Origin: Quercus robur
Lineage: Eukaryota > Streptophyta > Magnoliopsida > Fagales > Fagaceae
Direction of reading: 5' to 3'
Length of the DNA stretch: 64,000 bases
Assembly (NCBI RefSeq): GCF_932294415.1
Contig: NC_065542.1
Coordinates: forward strand, 44,047,942 to 44,111,941
The notes beneath the pieces are model-generated. The model ran no database searches. It saw only the letters and a program-made list of their open reading frames with translations, and was not told the DNA's origin. Shown one piece after another: positions 1-13,229 of this stretch (position 1 is its first letter; each line of letters starts with the position of its first letter). The translations under genes and the position numbers were made by a program.

Positions 1-1531
1 GATTGGGTTCTTGCCAATGACCTACCTTGGTATGCCATTGGGGGCGTCTCATAAATCCCCCTCTATTTGGAATCCTATATTGGAGAAGATTAATCGGAGG
101 TTAGCCGAGTGGAAGAAGTTGTATTTGTCAAAAGGCGGAAGATTGACGCTGCTCAAGAGTACGCTTTCTAGTCTTCCTACTTACTATTTATCTCTCTTCA
201 CCATTTCGTCGCATGTGGCTAATAAAATTGAGAAGATTCAGAGGACTTCTTGTGGGGGGAGTCGAAGGTTCATTTGGTGGGGTGGGATAAGGTGTGTGCT
301 CCTAAGGTTAATGGTGGCTTGGGTATCAGGAAACTAACTACCTTTAATAAAGCTTTGCTTGGAAAGTGGTTATGGCGGTTTGGGGTTGAGGAGACTCGTC
401 TATGGAGGAGGGTTGTAGCTTTGAAGTTTGGGGAAGAGTGGGGGGGTTGGTCTTCTAAGTTGGGTAGGGGTGTTCATGGGTGTGGTTTATGGAGAAGTAT
501 TCGAAAAGGTTGGGAGATTTTTAGCAAGTTTATCCGGTTTGAGATTGGGGTGGGGGATAGAGTGAAGTTTTGGACAGATCAGTGGTGTGGGGACTCTCCA
601 CTCCATCTTTCCTTCCCGGTTGTGTATGGGATTGTTTCTAATAGAGAGGCTTCTGTGGCCTCATCTCTCGAAAGGTTGGGGACCGAGGCTTGTAGAAGTT
701 GGAAGGTTCCTTTTCTTAGGGATCCTAATGATTGGGAGATGGGAGAGGTGGTTAATTTTCTCCATACCTTGGATTCTTGTTTACCTCACTCCGAGCAAGA
801 AGACCGCATGGCTTGGAAATTGTCGAAGAAGGGGGACTTCAATATTCGCTCCTTTTACGACGAGCTTCGAAGCCCCTTTCCTTTTACTTTTCCTTGGAAA
901 GGTATTTGGAAGGTTAAGGCCCCTACGTACTTCTCTTTCTTTGTTTGGACGGCGGCTTGGGAGAAGATTCTTACAGGGGACACTTTGCGGCGTAGAGGCT
1001 TTGAGCTGGTTGATTGGTGCATTATGTGTCGTTGCAATGGGGAGACGGTGAATCATTTGCTTCTCCATTGTGAAAAAGCTTATAAGTTGTGGAGCTTGAT
1101 TTTCAGATCTTTTGGGATTTCTTGGGTCTTGCCTAGATCGGTTGCAGAAATGCTCTTCAGCTGGTGGAACTGGTTTGGAAAGCACTCTTCTAGCATTTGG
1201 AATTTAGCTCCGTTGTGCCTTTTGTGGTGTATTTGGAGGGAGCGGAATTGGCGAACTTTTGAGGACAGGGACAGATCCGATGACCAATTGCTAGCTTATT
1301 TTTGTGGTTCTCTTTTTGATTGGTCTAGGGCTTGGGGACTCACCTCTAGTGATTCCCTCCCTTTGTTCCTTTGTTCTCTTCGCTGTACTTAGTTATTTGT
1401 TGCTTTCTGTTTGGTTTCTAGTTCTCTTTTCTTTTTTGTTTGTTTCTCTCCCTGTACTATCTGTTCTGCCTCTGTTTTCATGAGGTAGTTTTCTTAATAT
1501 ACTTCTTTTTTACTTATCAAAAAAAAAAAAA
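1..1531 (+). mobile_element. LINE (L1-like) 3' fragment: RT C-terminus and zf-RVT domain, 3' tail
   Basis: The region encodes the end of a non-LTR reverse transcriptase. Positions 11-250 read [16 protein letters not shown] and then [18 protein letters not shown], the conserved block after the RT catalytic core. A frameshift near 250 moves the reading to 250-1392, with [19 protein letters not shown], then a zf-RVT region (about 890-1110) reading WKGIWKVKAPTYFSFF and a CIMC...H...C zinc-binding pattern. The stop is at 1390-1392. About 130 bp of T-rich 3' UTR follows, ending in TTACTTATC plus an A-run at about 1519-1531, the usual 3' end of plant LINEs. The 5' part lies off the window. The copy cannot be coding because of the frameshift. 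It is either upstream of, or within a first intron of, the PRP39 gene. Confidence 0.9.
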
Positions 1532-2432
1532 TTGCTCACGTCCCACGTCCAAAAAAAAAGGTTGAATTTGGATGGATCCCTAACAATTTCATTTTAGACC
1601 AAAATTTAGAGGGTTAAAATGTAGCAATTGAAACTTTATGGACTATTGTGAAAGGGATAAACCCCAGGGGCCTATATTATAATTTACCCTTTTTTTTTTT
1701 GTCTTTTTTCTCTCTCTTTCTGTCTGCTATACATTATTCACCCTAAATAGTAAATATCACCAGAGCCTAACCTTTTCTTGCAAACAATCCTATTCTTTTT
1801 TCCTAAGCCAGCTTCAAAATTCTTATTCCTGGCAGTTTGGTCTGAAATTAAAAGGTCCTGCATCAGATATATATATATATATATATATTTTTTTTTTGAG
1901 ATGAATGGTAGAGCATCAGATATTTTATTAAATCTACCTTACTGCTCTAATTTACTTTGTATTGAAGATTTCCTAGATATTAAATACTACTATTTACCTC
2001 AAATACACATAGATTTGACTAATATATAAACATGTTGACATCTGACTCCCTCTTTGATGTCCCCCTTCCCTTTGCTAGTTGAAAATTTACTATTTACTGA
2101 TGTAATTCTTCTTACTATGTAATTTTAACACCACTCCCATATGTAATTTTTGAGGCGTCCCATCCCTCTGCTCTAATTTACTATGTACTGAAGATTTCCT
2201 AGATATTAAATACTTACTATTTACCTCAAATACACATAAATTGGACTAGTATATAAACATGTTGAAAATTTTGTACACCACTCCCATCTTTCAATGTTTC
2301 TACATCTGATGCCCTTTTTGATGTGTCCCTTCCCTTTGCTAGTTTTATTCTTCTTATTCTTGCACACTTCTATAAGAGATCTAAGTGAATAACATCTTGA
2401 TTGTTTCAAATCCTTTTCCTTTTTATTTGTAG
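1532..2432. other. Non-coding stretch between LINE and first visible PRP39 exon
   Basis: No exon is visible here. It holds an A/T-rich MITE-like remnant (about 1560-1690, ending in ATAATTTACCC), a (TA)n run at about 1866-1888, and a local near-duplication: the motif ATTTCCTAGATATTAAATACT appears at about 1968 and again at about 2187, each followed by TATTTACCTCAAATACACATA. The 3' end is a pyrimidine-rich acceptor ending TTTTTATTTGTAG at 2432, so at least the right part is intron. Confidence 0.5.
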
Positions 2433-5400
2433 TACCGGCTATGTCTGCTGAAGAAGATAGACTGTGGAACATTGTGAGGGCTAATTCATTAGATTTTAAT
2501 GCTTGGACTTCCCTGATTGAAGAGACTGAGAAGGTGGCTCAGGTATGTCAGCATTAATTTCAAATGTATGATGAATTATTCAGTTAATTTTGCCATCCTC
2601 TCTGTGTTTTTATATTTGTTATTTTACCGTGAGGAAGCTTATCAACAAATCAGCATGTTCTTGTCAAATTTACATGTTAGTTTTGCAAGATGTTGTGCAA
2701 TTTGAAAGGCACGTGTTGAATCTGTCTGACATGATACATGGATTTCTTCTTGTTGATTAATCTACGCATCTAATAACAATGTCACCTGAGAAAGACATTA
2801 TGTCACATATATTCATCTGTGTGTGTCTCTATATATATATATGCAAGTAGTTATGTAAATTATTGCTTTCTAAAACACCCTAGTATATTTATGTACTTGT
2901 ATCTTAGTACGTTTTGTCCCCCCTCTGTTTTATTTTTTAAAAATTTTTTTATTCTTTTATTCTGTTTTGATAAATAATAAAACTCAATTAGCATACAAAG
3001 AAAATGCCCAAAAAAAAAAAAAAAAAAGACATTGTACAAACAAATACAAAGATGACTAATGAAAGTTCAATGAATTCAAGAACCCTAGAAAGTCCATAGT
3101 TAAAAATGTGGTGGAGCTTGAAGTCCAGTCCTAACGGGTCTTCAAAAATAAGAACTTCAAATTAATCAAGTTTTGTTCTTTCCCTTCAAAGCAACAATCA
3201 CTTCTTTCCCTCTAAAGATACTACATCAAGCATGAAGGAGCTTTTTTCCATATCCTCCCATTACTTCTCTTAGCAAATTGTCCTTTCAAACATGAGAGAA
3301 GCTCCAGCATGGAGTAAGGCATTATCCAAGAAACACCGAACAAGCAAAAAACCAATGACCTTAGTTCTTGAGCCACTACACCACTGAAGGAAGAGATGAA
3401 CCGCACTCTTTCCTTGTCATTTACTCATAAAGCACCAGTTCATAATAATTATCCCATGTTTTCGAAGAAAGCCACCCTTGGCGGCAAACTAGCATTCCAA
3501 ATGCTCTCGAAGGAAAATTACTTCCTCAGCCTCTCAAAAACTTGTAATGACTTTTCACTTGGAAACCTTGAGTTTTAGAAGGGACCCATATTAATTTGTC
3601 TACCTCCTAATGACAAATCTTTGTAATATATATGTCATATAATAATTGTTTCATTGATCTCTCTATTTACATGGCATGTGAAAGGGAGTGGCACTTTTGC
3701 AGATAAACCTTGTAGCTGAATTGGCACCTTCCCATGCACAAAGTGCTTGGGGGTCTAGGGGGGAAAGGGTTCAAGCTGCGGGTTTAGCAGTATATTGTAA
3801 TTATTTCTCAAAAAAAAAGTTTGTGACAAGTTCCATCGTAGTCCAAACTAATTTTTTTAGTGTTTCTTTATTAATTGTATTTTAAATTCTCAAGAATAGA
3901 AACTGTTAAGAACCCCATTTACTGGGGTTTCTTCTTTTACTAATAATTTTTTACAACTTACCAAAAAAAATTTAAATTATGAATGATAGCTTTAAAAAAT
4001 ACAAATCCATGGGATCTAGCACTAGTGGTGGAGCCAGGATTTGGGGTATGTGTAGTAAATTTGTAAAACTAAGGTTGACTAAACATTTATATTAAAAAGA
4101 ATATTTCATTTCCATTTTCTAAGCTGTAGGAAAATGTGTAAATATAGTAATATGACATCATAATTTACAATAAACAATAACATAGGTTTAAATTGCCCCT
4201 CCCTCACTTGTTGTAAGTAACCGAAAGAAAGCTTTTATTTGTAACAAAATTCACAATAAAAAAATCCACTCATTAAGTACACAATTTTTGATTATTAAAC
4301 ATATTTAAAGAATCTATTAATTCCAATATATTTAGAGAAACTAATGTAAGTCTTAATCTCTATTAACTTTTAAACACTAACATGTATCTTTTTCCAATTA
4401 GGTAGAGTTTATGGATACGATGTTTGTTTTCATATATGCTCTGTATTATGATTTTAATACATAACTTAGAATATAAAGTGCAAGCCCCACAAGTTAGGTT
4501 GAATGAAAGACACTTGTCTTTTGATTTTCCCCTTTTGTTTTCCATTGGGTGGTTGGGGGGCATGTATAGGAAAGTAGACAACCTTAAAGATCAATTAGAT
4601 ACATTTTAGGGAGTTCGGGGGCATCCCTCCTCTTGCCTATGATCATACAAGCAAAACTATGAATGGGATAAAGGAAAAATACATGCTTATCATTTTTTTT
4701 TTTACTTATAAAAATAAAATAAAGGAAAAATACATTTGATAGAAAAAAAGAAAAAGAAAAAGAAAATAGCTTTTATATACAAGATAATAAGAATCAGGTT
4801 ACGCTGTAGTAACTTTTTTATGCTTGCAAAGGGGGGGTTGGGTGATTTTTATTGGGGAGATTGGATATGTTGCTGCCCTGCCAGTCTTATTTGAAATTGT
4901 TTCAATATTGCAAGGATTTGCTTTGATTTGCTTTTGTGAACAACTGCTTTGAGGGGGTTGGGCTTCCAAATAATCACTTTGAGGGTGATTAGCCTCTGAA
5001 GAACTTAGGAATTTTATTCAAAGTTGATAAAAGCCATGCATCTGCCAATGAGTGCTAGCTCAACTAACACCTCCTCCCCCGCTTATAAGTTCTAGGTGGA
5101 GGGTGATGTTATGGGTTCAACACCTATTAGGTGCATGTGTAACTTACCAATAAAAAATAACCATATGTGCATGTGTAACTTGCCAATAAAAAATAACCAT
5201 ATGTCATCTACGCCTTTATATAGTACTCAAAAACCTTAATCCACAAGGAACTAAAATTACTCCTAGAATATTATAGACCGTTGACCCAAACCAAATAGTC
5301 AAAGTACAACTAAGAAAATAAAAAATAATGCCAAGAGCCTTGTAGCTCAATGGCATTGCCTAGTCTCCTTGATGAGGAGAACCAAGGTTTGAATCCCCCC

Positions 5401-8400
5401 TTGCCCCACTTGTTGTAACAAGTGAATTATAAAAAAGAAAAGAACAGAAAATAAATAAAAATAAGTAATATAGTGGTGGCAATAATTATGGAACTGTATC
5501 AGTGCCTTGTGGATGGGTTAGAACATGGCTTCTCATATGTTTGCTTTCTACATTCCTACCCTTTGATTACGTAACTGGTGTTAATATCTATTTTCTATTT
5601 TTTTCTCTACACTTTGAAAAGCTGGCCCTGGTGAAACTAATGATTCATCTATGCTCCTTATGCAGGAGAACATATTGAAAATCCGAAAAGTTTATGATGC
5701 TTTTTTGGCAGAATTTCCTTTGTGTTATGGTTATTGGAAAAAGTATGCTGACCATGAGGCTCATCTAGGCTCTATTGATAAAGTTGTGGAAGTTTATGAA
5801 CGGGCGGTTCAAGGAGTGACCTATTCGGTGGACATTTGGTTGCATTATTGCATATTTGCTATTGGCGCATATCAAGATCCAGACACCATCCGAAGGTAAT
5901 AGGCGTTGATTTAGCTCTTTTTGTTAGACAGTGTTGGGAGATCATGATTGCATGGTTCCCTCAGTCACAAGGCTATAGTGATTTCTTGTTGCTAACATTA
6001 TTTCCATATGCCTGCTACAGTGGTTCTTCACATTTATGGCGGAAAGGTTTGATAGGATGCACTTCAGAAAAGTTATTTTTTTTTTCTGATGTGCAAACCC
6101 TTGATTTGATGCTACTAATACAGGGTAGTTGTTTGAAATTTGTTAGGATCTTATTCAATTTCTTGGCCTCATTATACCCCTTTTTTTCCCAAAGCCTGTG
6201 TCATAGTCATGTAGTTATCTTTGAATTTTAGCTATCTTTAACTTTGACACTCTGAGGTGCATCAATATGCAAATTGCTGCTGGGAAGATCTCGTCAGTTT
6301 AAGGGCTAAGATGGCCTCTATCACTGCTCCATTTCACGGACATAGTATGGTTTTTTTTGAGGAAGGTAAATGCAGCGTTTGGAAGTGATATGCTGTTAAC
6401 AGTGAATTGTTTCTTCTCCATGACATTAGTGCCAGTCACCCATCAATGGATATTCTTGCATTACCTGAGTTGATGTTTATGCATATAGGATAACGAAACC
6501 TTCTATTTTTATGGTATTTCAGGCTTTTTGAGCGAGGATTAGCTTATGTTGGAACGGATTATCTGTCTTTCACCCTTTGGGATAAATATATTGAATACGA
6601 ATACTTGCAGCAGGAGTGGGGCCGCCTTGCTTTGATTTACACCAGGATTTTGGAGTATCCAAATCAACAATTGGATCGGTATTTTAACAGGTAATTCCTT
6701 GTACATTGCCCATATGTTTATTTGTTTACCTTTCAGTCTTTTGTTTTGGGCTTGAGTTTCTCAAGTTTGCTCTATGTTTCCTGCTCTATGTTTCCCACAA
6801 ATGTGTTGCTTTTGTCTGGTATTGCATTGAGGAGCATATGGGTGGCTGAATGTGTTTGTAGTGGGGTTTGGAAATCTTTTTGTGGTTGGAGAGACCAGTG
6901 TTTTTCTCACTCCCTAATTGCGGTCTATGAGGATTTAGCTTATTTTTATTCACTTTTGAAAGAACATTTTGGTGCCAAACTTGATATCCTTGGATTTATG
7001 ACTATAATTTGCACTTTACTGGTTTTGATCTTCAGTTTATATGCTTTAATTTTGAACTACTTCAAAGGGTCACTGTTTTCCTCAAGATTTCAAATTTGTT
7101 TCTAGTTGCTGTGAATTTTGTGTCCCTGGTCATATATTCCAATATCTCTTTGTGCTTCCGCATGCCTTATTTATTGACATAGGGTTTAGTGCACCTCTTC
7201 TCTGTTATTTGCATAATAGATTCCTTTTTGAAGTTTTTTTTTTTAATAAGTAATTTCCCCTTTGAAGTTTTATTTACGTCCCTTGTGCCAATGGTGCTAC
7301 AGCTTCAAGGAGTTAGCTGGAAGTCGTCCTTTGTCTGAATTAAGGACTGCTGAGGAGGCTGCAGCAGCAGCAGAAAGTGCACCTTCGGAGGCTAGTGTCC
7401 AGTTAAACGAGGGAGAGGTTCATCCTGATGCAGTGGAACAATCTCCTAAACCTGTAAGTGCTGGCTTAACAGAAGCAGAGGAGTTGCAGAAGTATATCGC
7501 CATTAGAGAAGAGATGTATAGGAAAGCTAAAGAGTTCGATTCTAAGATCATTGGTTTTGAAACAGCTATTAGGAGGCCATACTTTCATGTGCGGCCCCTC
7601 AATGTTGCAGAGCTTGAAAATTGGCATGCCTATTTGGATTTTGTGGAAAGGGAAGGTGACTTTAACAAGGTATTTTGAGTTTGCTTGTTTTCAGTTTCTC
7701 TGGTTTGTAGTTTTTAGTTGCCCTCCTTGTTACACTTTGACTCACAGTTAAGTAATATTTGCTGCCCCATATTCTTTATTGGCTAAACCGTTGGATGAAG
7801 CAACTTTTTAAACGGGAAATTGAACTGAGACTAAGCATGGACCTTCGATTTGGTTTCTTTAAGGCTAAGTACTTCAAACCCTCATTTGTCAGTGGACGTT
7901 CCAGGTTGATGATGTGTTAGTAAATTATATCTGTTTTAAAGTTCCAATGTTATGCATGCAGGTGTCTTCTTATCTTCCTAACCATCTGTCTGTCAGGCAA
8001 GGAGGGTCCCTCCTTTCGTATTTGAGGGGCCTCTCTGTTCCGCTAATGGAGTATTTCTTATGCATATCTCCTTCTCCTTTGTGATTTGTATTACCTTTTT
8101 AATTAATTTAAGGTGAATATGATTGTATGAGGTGATGCCATTTCTTTTAAAACGTGAATCAGGTGGTCAAGTTATATGAAAGATGCCTGATTGCATGTGC
8201 CAATTATCCTGAGTACTGGATACGCTATATTTTATGCATGGAAGCTAGTGGAAGTTTGGATCTCTCAATTAACGCGCTTGCTCGTGCAACCCAAGTCTTT
8301 GTCAAGGTAGGAAATTTCTGATACGAATATTTTTTATTGGGAAGTTAGCTTAGAAATAAAGAAGTAAAGGGCAGCAGCAGCCCTGAATATAAATTGATGG

Positions 8401-11400
8401 GACATGAAATTTTATAGCTTTCCTCTATTATCATCCTTTTTCTGAGAAGCCTTGATGATAAGATTGAGAAGTGTGGAATTTACTTCCCAGCTTCCCATTG
8501 TTGTTCTTAGTAGGGAGGGAAAGAGAGTATTGATATTAAATTCTAGTGTAATGCCATTATTTAAATGGTTTAAAAAATGGTGAAAAATATGTTTCAAATT
8601 TTTTGTTAAGAAACCAACTTCCTCCTCCGATCAACCACTTTTGGGTAAATTGGATTTGGTTTTCCTAGAGGGGTTACACCTACCCCTCTCCCTTTCTACC
8701 TCCTTCCAAAAAGGGCTTTCCCGCTCCCATCACTTTTTCCCTTCTGCCACTTTTTATCCTTTTGTGTTCTTTTTCCCTTATTTGTTCTTTTAATGAACGG
8801 ATTATAGTTTGGAATTCCCTTTTAACCAGATACTGTTTTTAGCCCTTCAAGAAATGATCCTATCTTTTAATTTGTTTCCCTGTTTTTTTCTGCTCATTTC
8901 AGTATTTAAAACATGATATTTTGAGTTGTTAATGTTATTTTCAAATGAATCTTACATTGGCATGTATTCTTATCTTCTGATGTAAGTGTTGAGCCACATG
9001 ATATAACATTTACCGTTATTGTCGTATTCCTTTTTTTATATTTAGTTTCCTTATCCATGATTTATTTGTTTGTCACCAAATATATAACAGAGACAAGCTG
9101 AGATTCACCTTTTTGCTGCTCGGTTTAAAGAGCAAAATGGGGATATACCTGGTGCACAAGGTGCCTATCAACTTGTACATACTGAAATCTCACCTGGACT
9201 CCTTGAAGCAATTATTAGGCATGCAAATATGGAACATCGGCTGGTATGTTGGTCTGCAAAAGCTGTTTAAAGTTCAAATTTCTGGTAATTATGTAATCTC
9301 TTTATATAATTATTTTTTTATTGCAGGGAAATCTTGAAGATGCCTACTCCTTGTATGAGCAGGCAATTGCCATTGAAAAAGGAAAAGAACATTCACAAAC
9401 ATTACCAATGCTGTATGCGCAATATTCTCGGTTTGTATACATGGTAGGTTGGGCAACATGATTTTGCACATGTTTTTGTTGTGTGTTAGCTTACAGATAT
9501 AATGCTTTGATTAATGATTAACTATGATATACATCCCTTTTTTCTCATCTTTTGTTGTTATGTTTTATTTTTGTTCCTATCTTACTGCTTACAATATTAG
9601 AAGTTTAATCAAAAGATATTTTTTGGGGTTTCAACTTTAGCGAATGAAATTACATGGACTTGATATTTTGGTCTTTCAATTCAAATAATCTTATTTATAT
9701 TATTTTTGCCTATTTAGATGTTGATTGTTCCTTCATTGTGTCATATTATAAATGAAAACAAGACACACATGTTTTCTTATAACATGGAGTTCTAATGAAC
9801 AAAATTTCTTAGTCCCCAGAAATCAATTTTTATATTCATCCTTTCATTTCTCCCCTTAGTTATTTGTTGAAGTATATTATTGGTCATAGATTTTATTCTG
9901 AAATCTATATGTTATAGCTGATGTCTCTTGTTTCTTTCAATTATATTGGTAGGTTTCTGGTAATGCAGAGAAAGCTAGGGAAATTCTTGTCCAAGCCCTT
10001 GAGCACGTGCAGTTGTCAAAACCACTTCTTGAGGTCTCTCTCTTGTATATATATCCTTGCAGCCACATTTTGTTTTTTAAATAAGATATCAATAATGTTC
10101 TCTTTTCTAATATGTTCTTCCATGATGCTTGCAGGCTTTAATACATTTTGAGGCAATTCAGTCCCTACCAAAGCAAATTGATTATTTAGATTCATTGGTT
10201 GTTAAGTTCATAGTTCCTGACTTGGAGAGCCCCAATGTTGCTAGTGCGGCTGATAGGGAAGAGCTCTCTTGCATTTTTTTGGAGGTATATTGTTTAGCAG
10301 TAAGACAAATGTAGTTTATTGATTCATAGACATGACCTGTTGAGTTGAAAACAGGAAAAGGGGATTTTGTTTTGTTTTGTTTTGTCTTGCCATTGAAGAT
10401 CTTGATTGGAAAATTTTCAGCATCCTTTTTTCTTATGAGAAACTAAAATTTGAACAGCAAAGTGGAGGTTGAATTAAGGTCTAGCTCTAATGGCACCTCT
10501 TCTCCCTAAAAGGACTAGAATTGAGGGTGAAGTTGTTGATTGCAGGCCCATTGGTTGCATTGTAACTAAACCAATCTTGGTAAAAAAAAAAAATGAAGAT
10601 TCAAGAAGTATCTTTGAATTAACTGTGGGACATTAACCACTGAAAACTCTTTGCTAATAATGGTGCAAATCCTGTTTGAGAATTTGTAAGATTAAGATTT
10701 GACAGTTGCTATATGAGCAAAACAAAATCTGGAAATGCTTTTTTTTTTTTTTTTTTTGAAGCAGTTTTTTCCTTGTTTGAAGCTACCAAAATTCTTTTCC
10801 AGATGTCTGGAATTTCAACAAGCAGTTCTACGTTTTTGTTAAATCTTTTATTTCTATTTAAATTTTGATGGGGGATATCTTAATTTTTTCGTTGCATACT
10901 GAGTTATTGATTGGGTATAAGTAGGTTGGGTTTGGGTTGAATGGTAATGTGTCTTCTTTTGGCATAAGCCTCTACGATTTTGAGTCCATCACAATTATCT
11001 TGTTCTGTTGAGTAATTGACTTCTTCTTCTTGTAATGGAATTTATTCATACATTGCTTATTATTGTCATATTTGAATATAAATGTGCAGTTTAGGAATTA
11101 GTATGCATCTAAGTTGAATATCTTTAAACATAGACAGTTCTAAGAATGATATTTGGTTCCAAAATCTCATGTGCTCAAATGGAATTTTCAGTTTCTGAAT
11201 GTCTTTGGAGATGTACAATCTATCAAGAAGGCTGAGGATCGGCATGCCAAGCTTTTCTTACCCCATAGGAGCACCTCAGAACTGAAAAAGCGCCATGCGG
11301 AGGATTATCTAGCATCAGATAAAGCCAAGATAGCTAAGTCCTATTCTGTTCCTTCACCTGCACAGTCCTTGATGGGGGCATATCCAAGTGCACAAAACCA

Positions 11401-13229
11401 GTGGACAGCTGGTTATGGTGTACAGCCTCAAACTTGGCCACCAGTTACACAAGCACAGGGACAACAGTGGGCCCCTGGCTATACACAACAGGTAGATTGT
11501 TATTTCTTAATAATATCTTATTTGCATGTAATTGTATGCTTTATACTTGTTTATCATGGGTCCCACTGAGTAAACTCTTTTAATAGTTTTTTAGTGTCCT
11601 AACATTACAAGGATTCCTATTTCATGGTTAGTTCTGGTTTTCTCATTGATGGGTTTTGTTGGTTACGAGGTTTGCTAACTAATATATGAAGTGGGTAGTG
11701 TATTTAGATCAGGGAAAAGATGTTATTTCTTTTGTGCTTTTCTAGGCAGTGCAATACTGTACTAAAACTCCTGTAAACTCATCGCCATTGTACTCAAATA
11801 TCTTAAAGAATTGATCTCGTCTTTGATAAAAAATAGCCATTGTGTTAAACTGTTGTTTCAATGTCCTGAGTGCATCAAGATTTTTGGTAGTTCAGAATGT
11901 CTTAATGTACCAGAGACTGCTATGTGAACTGTGAAATTGGTTCTTTCTGGATAACCTGAGATAATTTATAATTGTGAGAATTGCTTCCTGATTTTTAGAT
12001 TAAATTTGGTAATATTGTTTAGTAGTTCTCCAAAATTCTGTGGGGGTTTGCATGTTCATATGCAAGGTTGTTTCAGCTAGTCCAAATCTTCTTGAAAGAC
12101 CTACATTTATTACTGCTAAAAATGAGCCTTTAAATATTGCAGCAGGCTGCATACAGTGCATATAGCGGTTATGGAAGCAATTACACAAATCCTCAAATGC
12201 CAACGTCAGTGCCACAAACTGCTGCTTATGGGGCTTATCCTACAACATATCCAGCCCAGGTACCTAAAAAACATTTGATATTATATTGGAATTGGTTTTG
12301 TTTTGGATTTTGACTTTTTTCTAAAAAACATTTGTCCCCCTTTGTTTGTTTTGTTTTGTTTTATTTTTATTTTATTTTTATTTTTTTTTTCTGGGAATGG
12401 TTTTTGTTAGAATTGTGTGGTTAAATGATTAAATTTACTATATCCTAATGGCTTAAGTTTTTGAGATAATCAGTAATTTAACAGTTTCTATACTAGGCAT
12501 GCTGGAACTGTTTTTTGTATTTTTTTAAGAACTCTCTATTCAAGAAAAATATGGAATCTATTGTTGCCCATAAAAGTACAATTGGGGGTTTATCCTTCGG
12601 ACTGGTTTTTGCCTACAATCTGTAGCCACCTAATGGTGGCAACCACTATTTTGTTGGTTGGTTTATTTTACTGTCGTTGAGGGCAGCATAACTATTTAAA
12701 CTTGTCTTGTATACTTCTTGTTTTCCAGTATTGAACCTTTTTACCTCTCTTACACTTTGAAAATCAAGAAAGGAAAAAAAGAAGACCGAAAACTTCAGCA
12801 TAATTCAGTTAGATTAATGTGGTACCGCATAAACACATGGCCTGATTTATTTGTTTTTTCAGACATTTGACAAAGGGACTTGAGTTTTTAGAATGATTGA
12901 TATCTTCGTACACGTGTATTCCATGTCCTATGTATGTAATTTGCAGTATGTTAATACATAGACTGCAAAGCCTTTGTGTACTTTAGAACTCCTAGTATGG
13001 TTATGCACTTTTTGGGACTATGAAAAGTGTTTTTCTTGTGCCCTGTTTATATCTAGAGCTGATAAAACCTTGTTTATAATTTTAGCAGGCCTTCCCACAG
13101 CAAAGTTATGCGCAACCTACAGCAGCTGTGACAATGGCCCCAGCCCAAGCCCAAGCCCAAGCCCAAGCCCAAGCGCAACCCCAGCAACCTGCTTCAGTTC
13201 CTCAGGGCTATTATGGGAGTTACTACTGA
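2433..13229 (+). CDS. PRP39: PRP39-like pre-mRNA splicing factor (HAT-repeat protein), 5' partial
   Basis: Twelve exons join in frame: 2433-2542, 5666-5895, 6523-6690, 7303-7669, 8163-8306, 9091-9243, 9327-9443, 9953-10033, 10135-10284, 11192-11491, 12143-12259 and 13086/13089-13229. From the first in-frame ATG (2441) this gives about 689 residues, stop TGA 13227-13229. HAT (half-a-TPR) repeats fill most of the protein, with typical lines such as [48 protein letters not shown] and YPEYWIRYI. The C-terminus is Q/A/Y/P-rich and ends YYGSYY. Known family: PRP39 is a U1 snRNP-associated factor acting at 5' splice-site recognition in the nucleus. The first visible exon opens after an AG acceptor with a codon already in progress (..[11 protein letters not shown]), so a 5' coding exon is missing; known plant PRP39 proteins extend further upstream. 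The last two introns end in NAGNAG tandem acceptors. SINEs and a LINE scrap lie in introns. Confidence 0.93.
2960..3580 (-). mobile_element. LINE 3' fragment (zf-RVT), antisense in PRP39 intron
   Basis: On the minus strand about 3221-3580 reads broken zf-RVT sequence: [11 protein letters not shown], then NWCFMS, then [19 protein letters not shown] and [12 protein letters not shown]. Several stops and frameshifts interrupt it. The left end at 2960-2985 (TTTTGATAAATAATAAAACTC) is the reverse complement of the usual LINE 3' terminus. It lies inside the 3.1-kb intron after the first visible PRP39 exon, opposite to the gene. Confidence 0.7.
3706..3819 (+). mobile_element. tRNA-derived SINE
   Basis: A box A-like TTGTAGCTGAATTGGCACC (3710-3728) and a box B-like GGGTTCAAGC (3767-3776) sit about 45 bp apart, as in a tRNA-derived pol III promoter. 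The copy ends TTGTAATTATTTCTC plus an A-run (3809-3819). It lies in a PRP39 intron. It is non-coding. Confidence 0.6.
5051..5203 (+). mobile_element. tRNA-derived SINE with duplicated 3' tail
   Basis: Box A-like TGCTAGCTCAACTAACACC and box B-like GGGTTCAACACC are present, followed by TGTAACTTACCAATAAAAAATAA. The last ~35 bp (TGCATGTGTAACTT.CCAATAAAAAATAACCATATG) is then repeated once in tandem at about 5168-5203. The copy is in a PRP39 intron. Confidence 0.6.
5329..5441 (+). mobile_element. tRNA-derived SINE
   Basis: The sequence carries GCCTTGTAGCTCAATGGCAT as box A and AAGGTTTGAATCCCCCC as box B, then TTGTAACAAGTGAATTATAAAAAAG as the tail. This is the cleanest SINE in the window and sits about 220 bp before PRP39 exon 2 (5666). 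Confidence 0.7.
10478..10593 (+). mobile_element. tRNA-derived SINE
   Basis: GGTCTAGCTCTAATGGCACC resembles box A; the box B position (about 10535-10560) is decayed. The tail reads TTGTAACTAAACCAATCTTGGT plus an A-run to about 10593. The copy lies in the PRP39 intron between 10284 and 11192. Confidence 0.55.
13138..13185 (+). repeat. In-frame hexanucleotide (CAAGCC)n coding an Ala-Gln repeat
   Basis: Inside the last PRP39 exon about five GCCCAA units in a row encode alternating Ala and Gln before [18 protein letters not shown] six-base unit can expand or contract without a frameshift, so repeat length probably varies among alleles. Confidence 0.85.

Noticed and set aside
4017..4640. Possible hAT or other DNA element starting GTGGTGGAGCCAGGATTT
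   Set aside because: The left edge resembles a common plant element terminus, but no matching right terminus or target duplication could be found.
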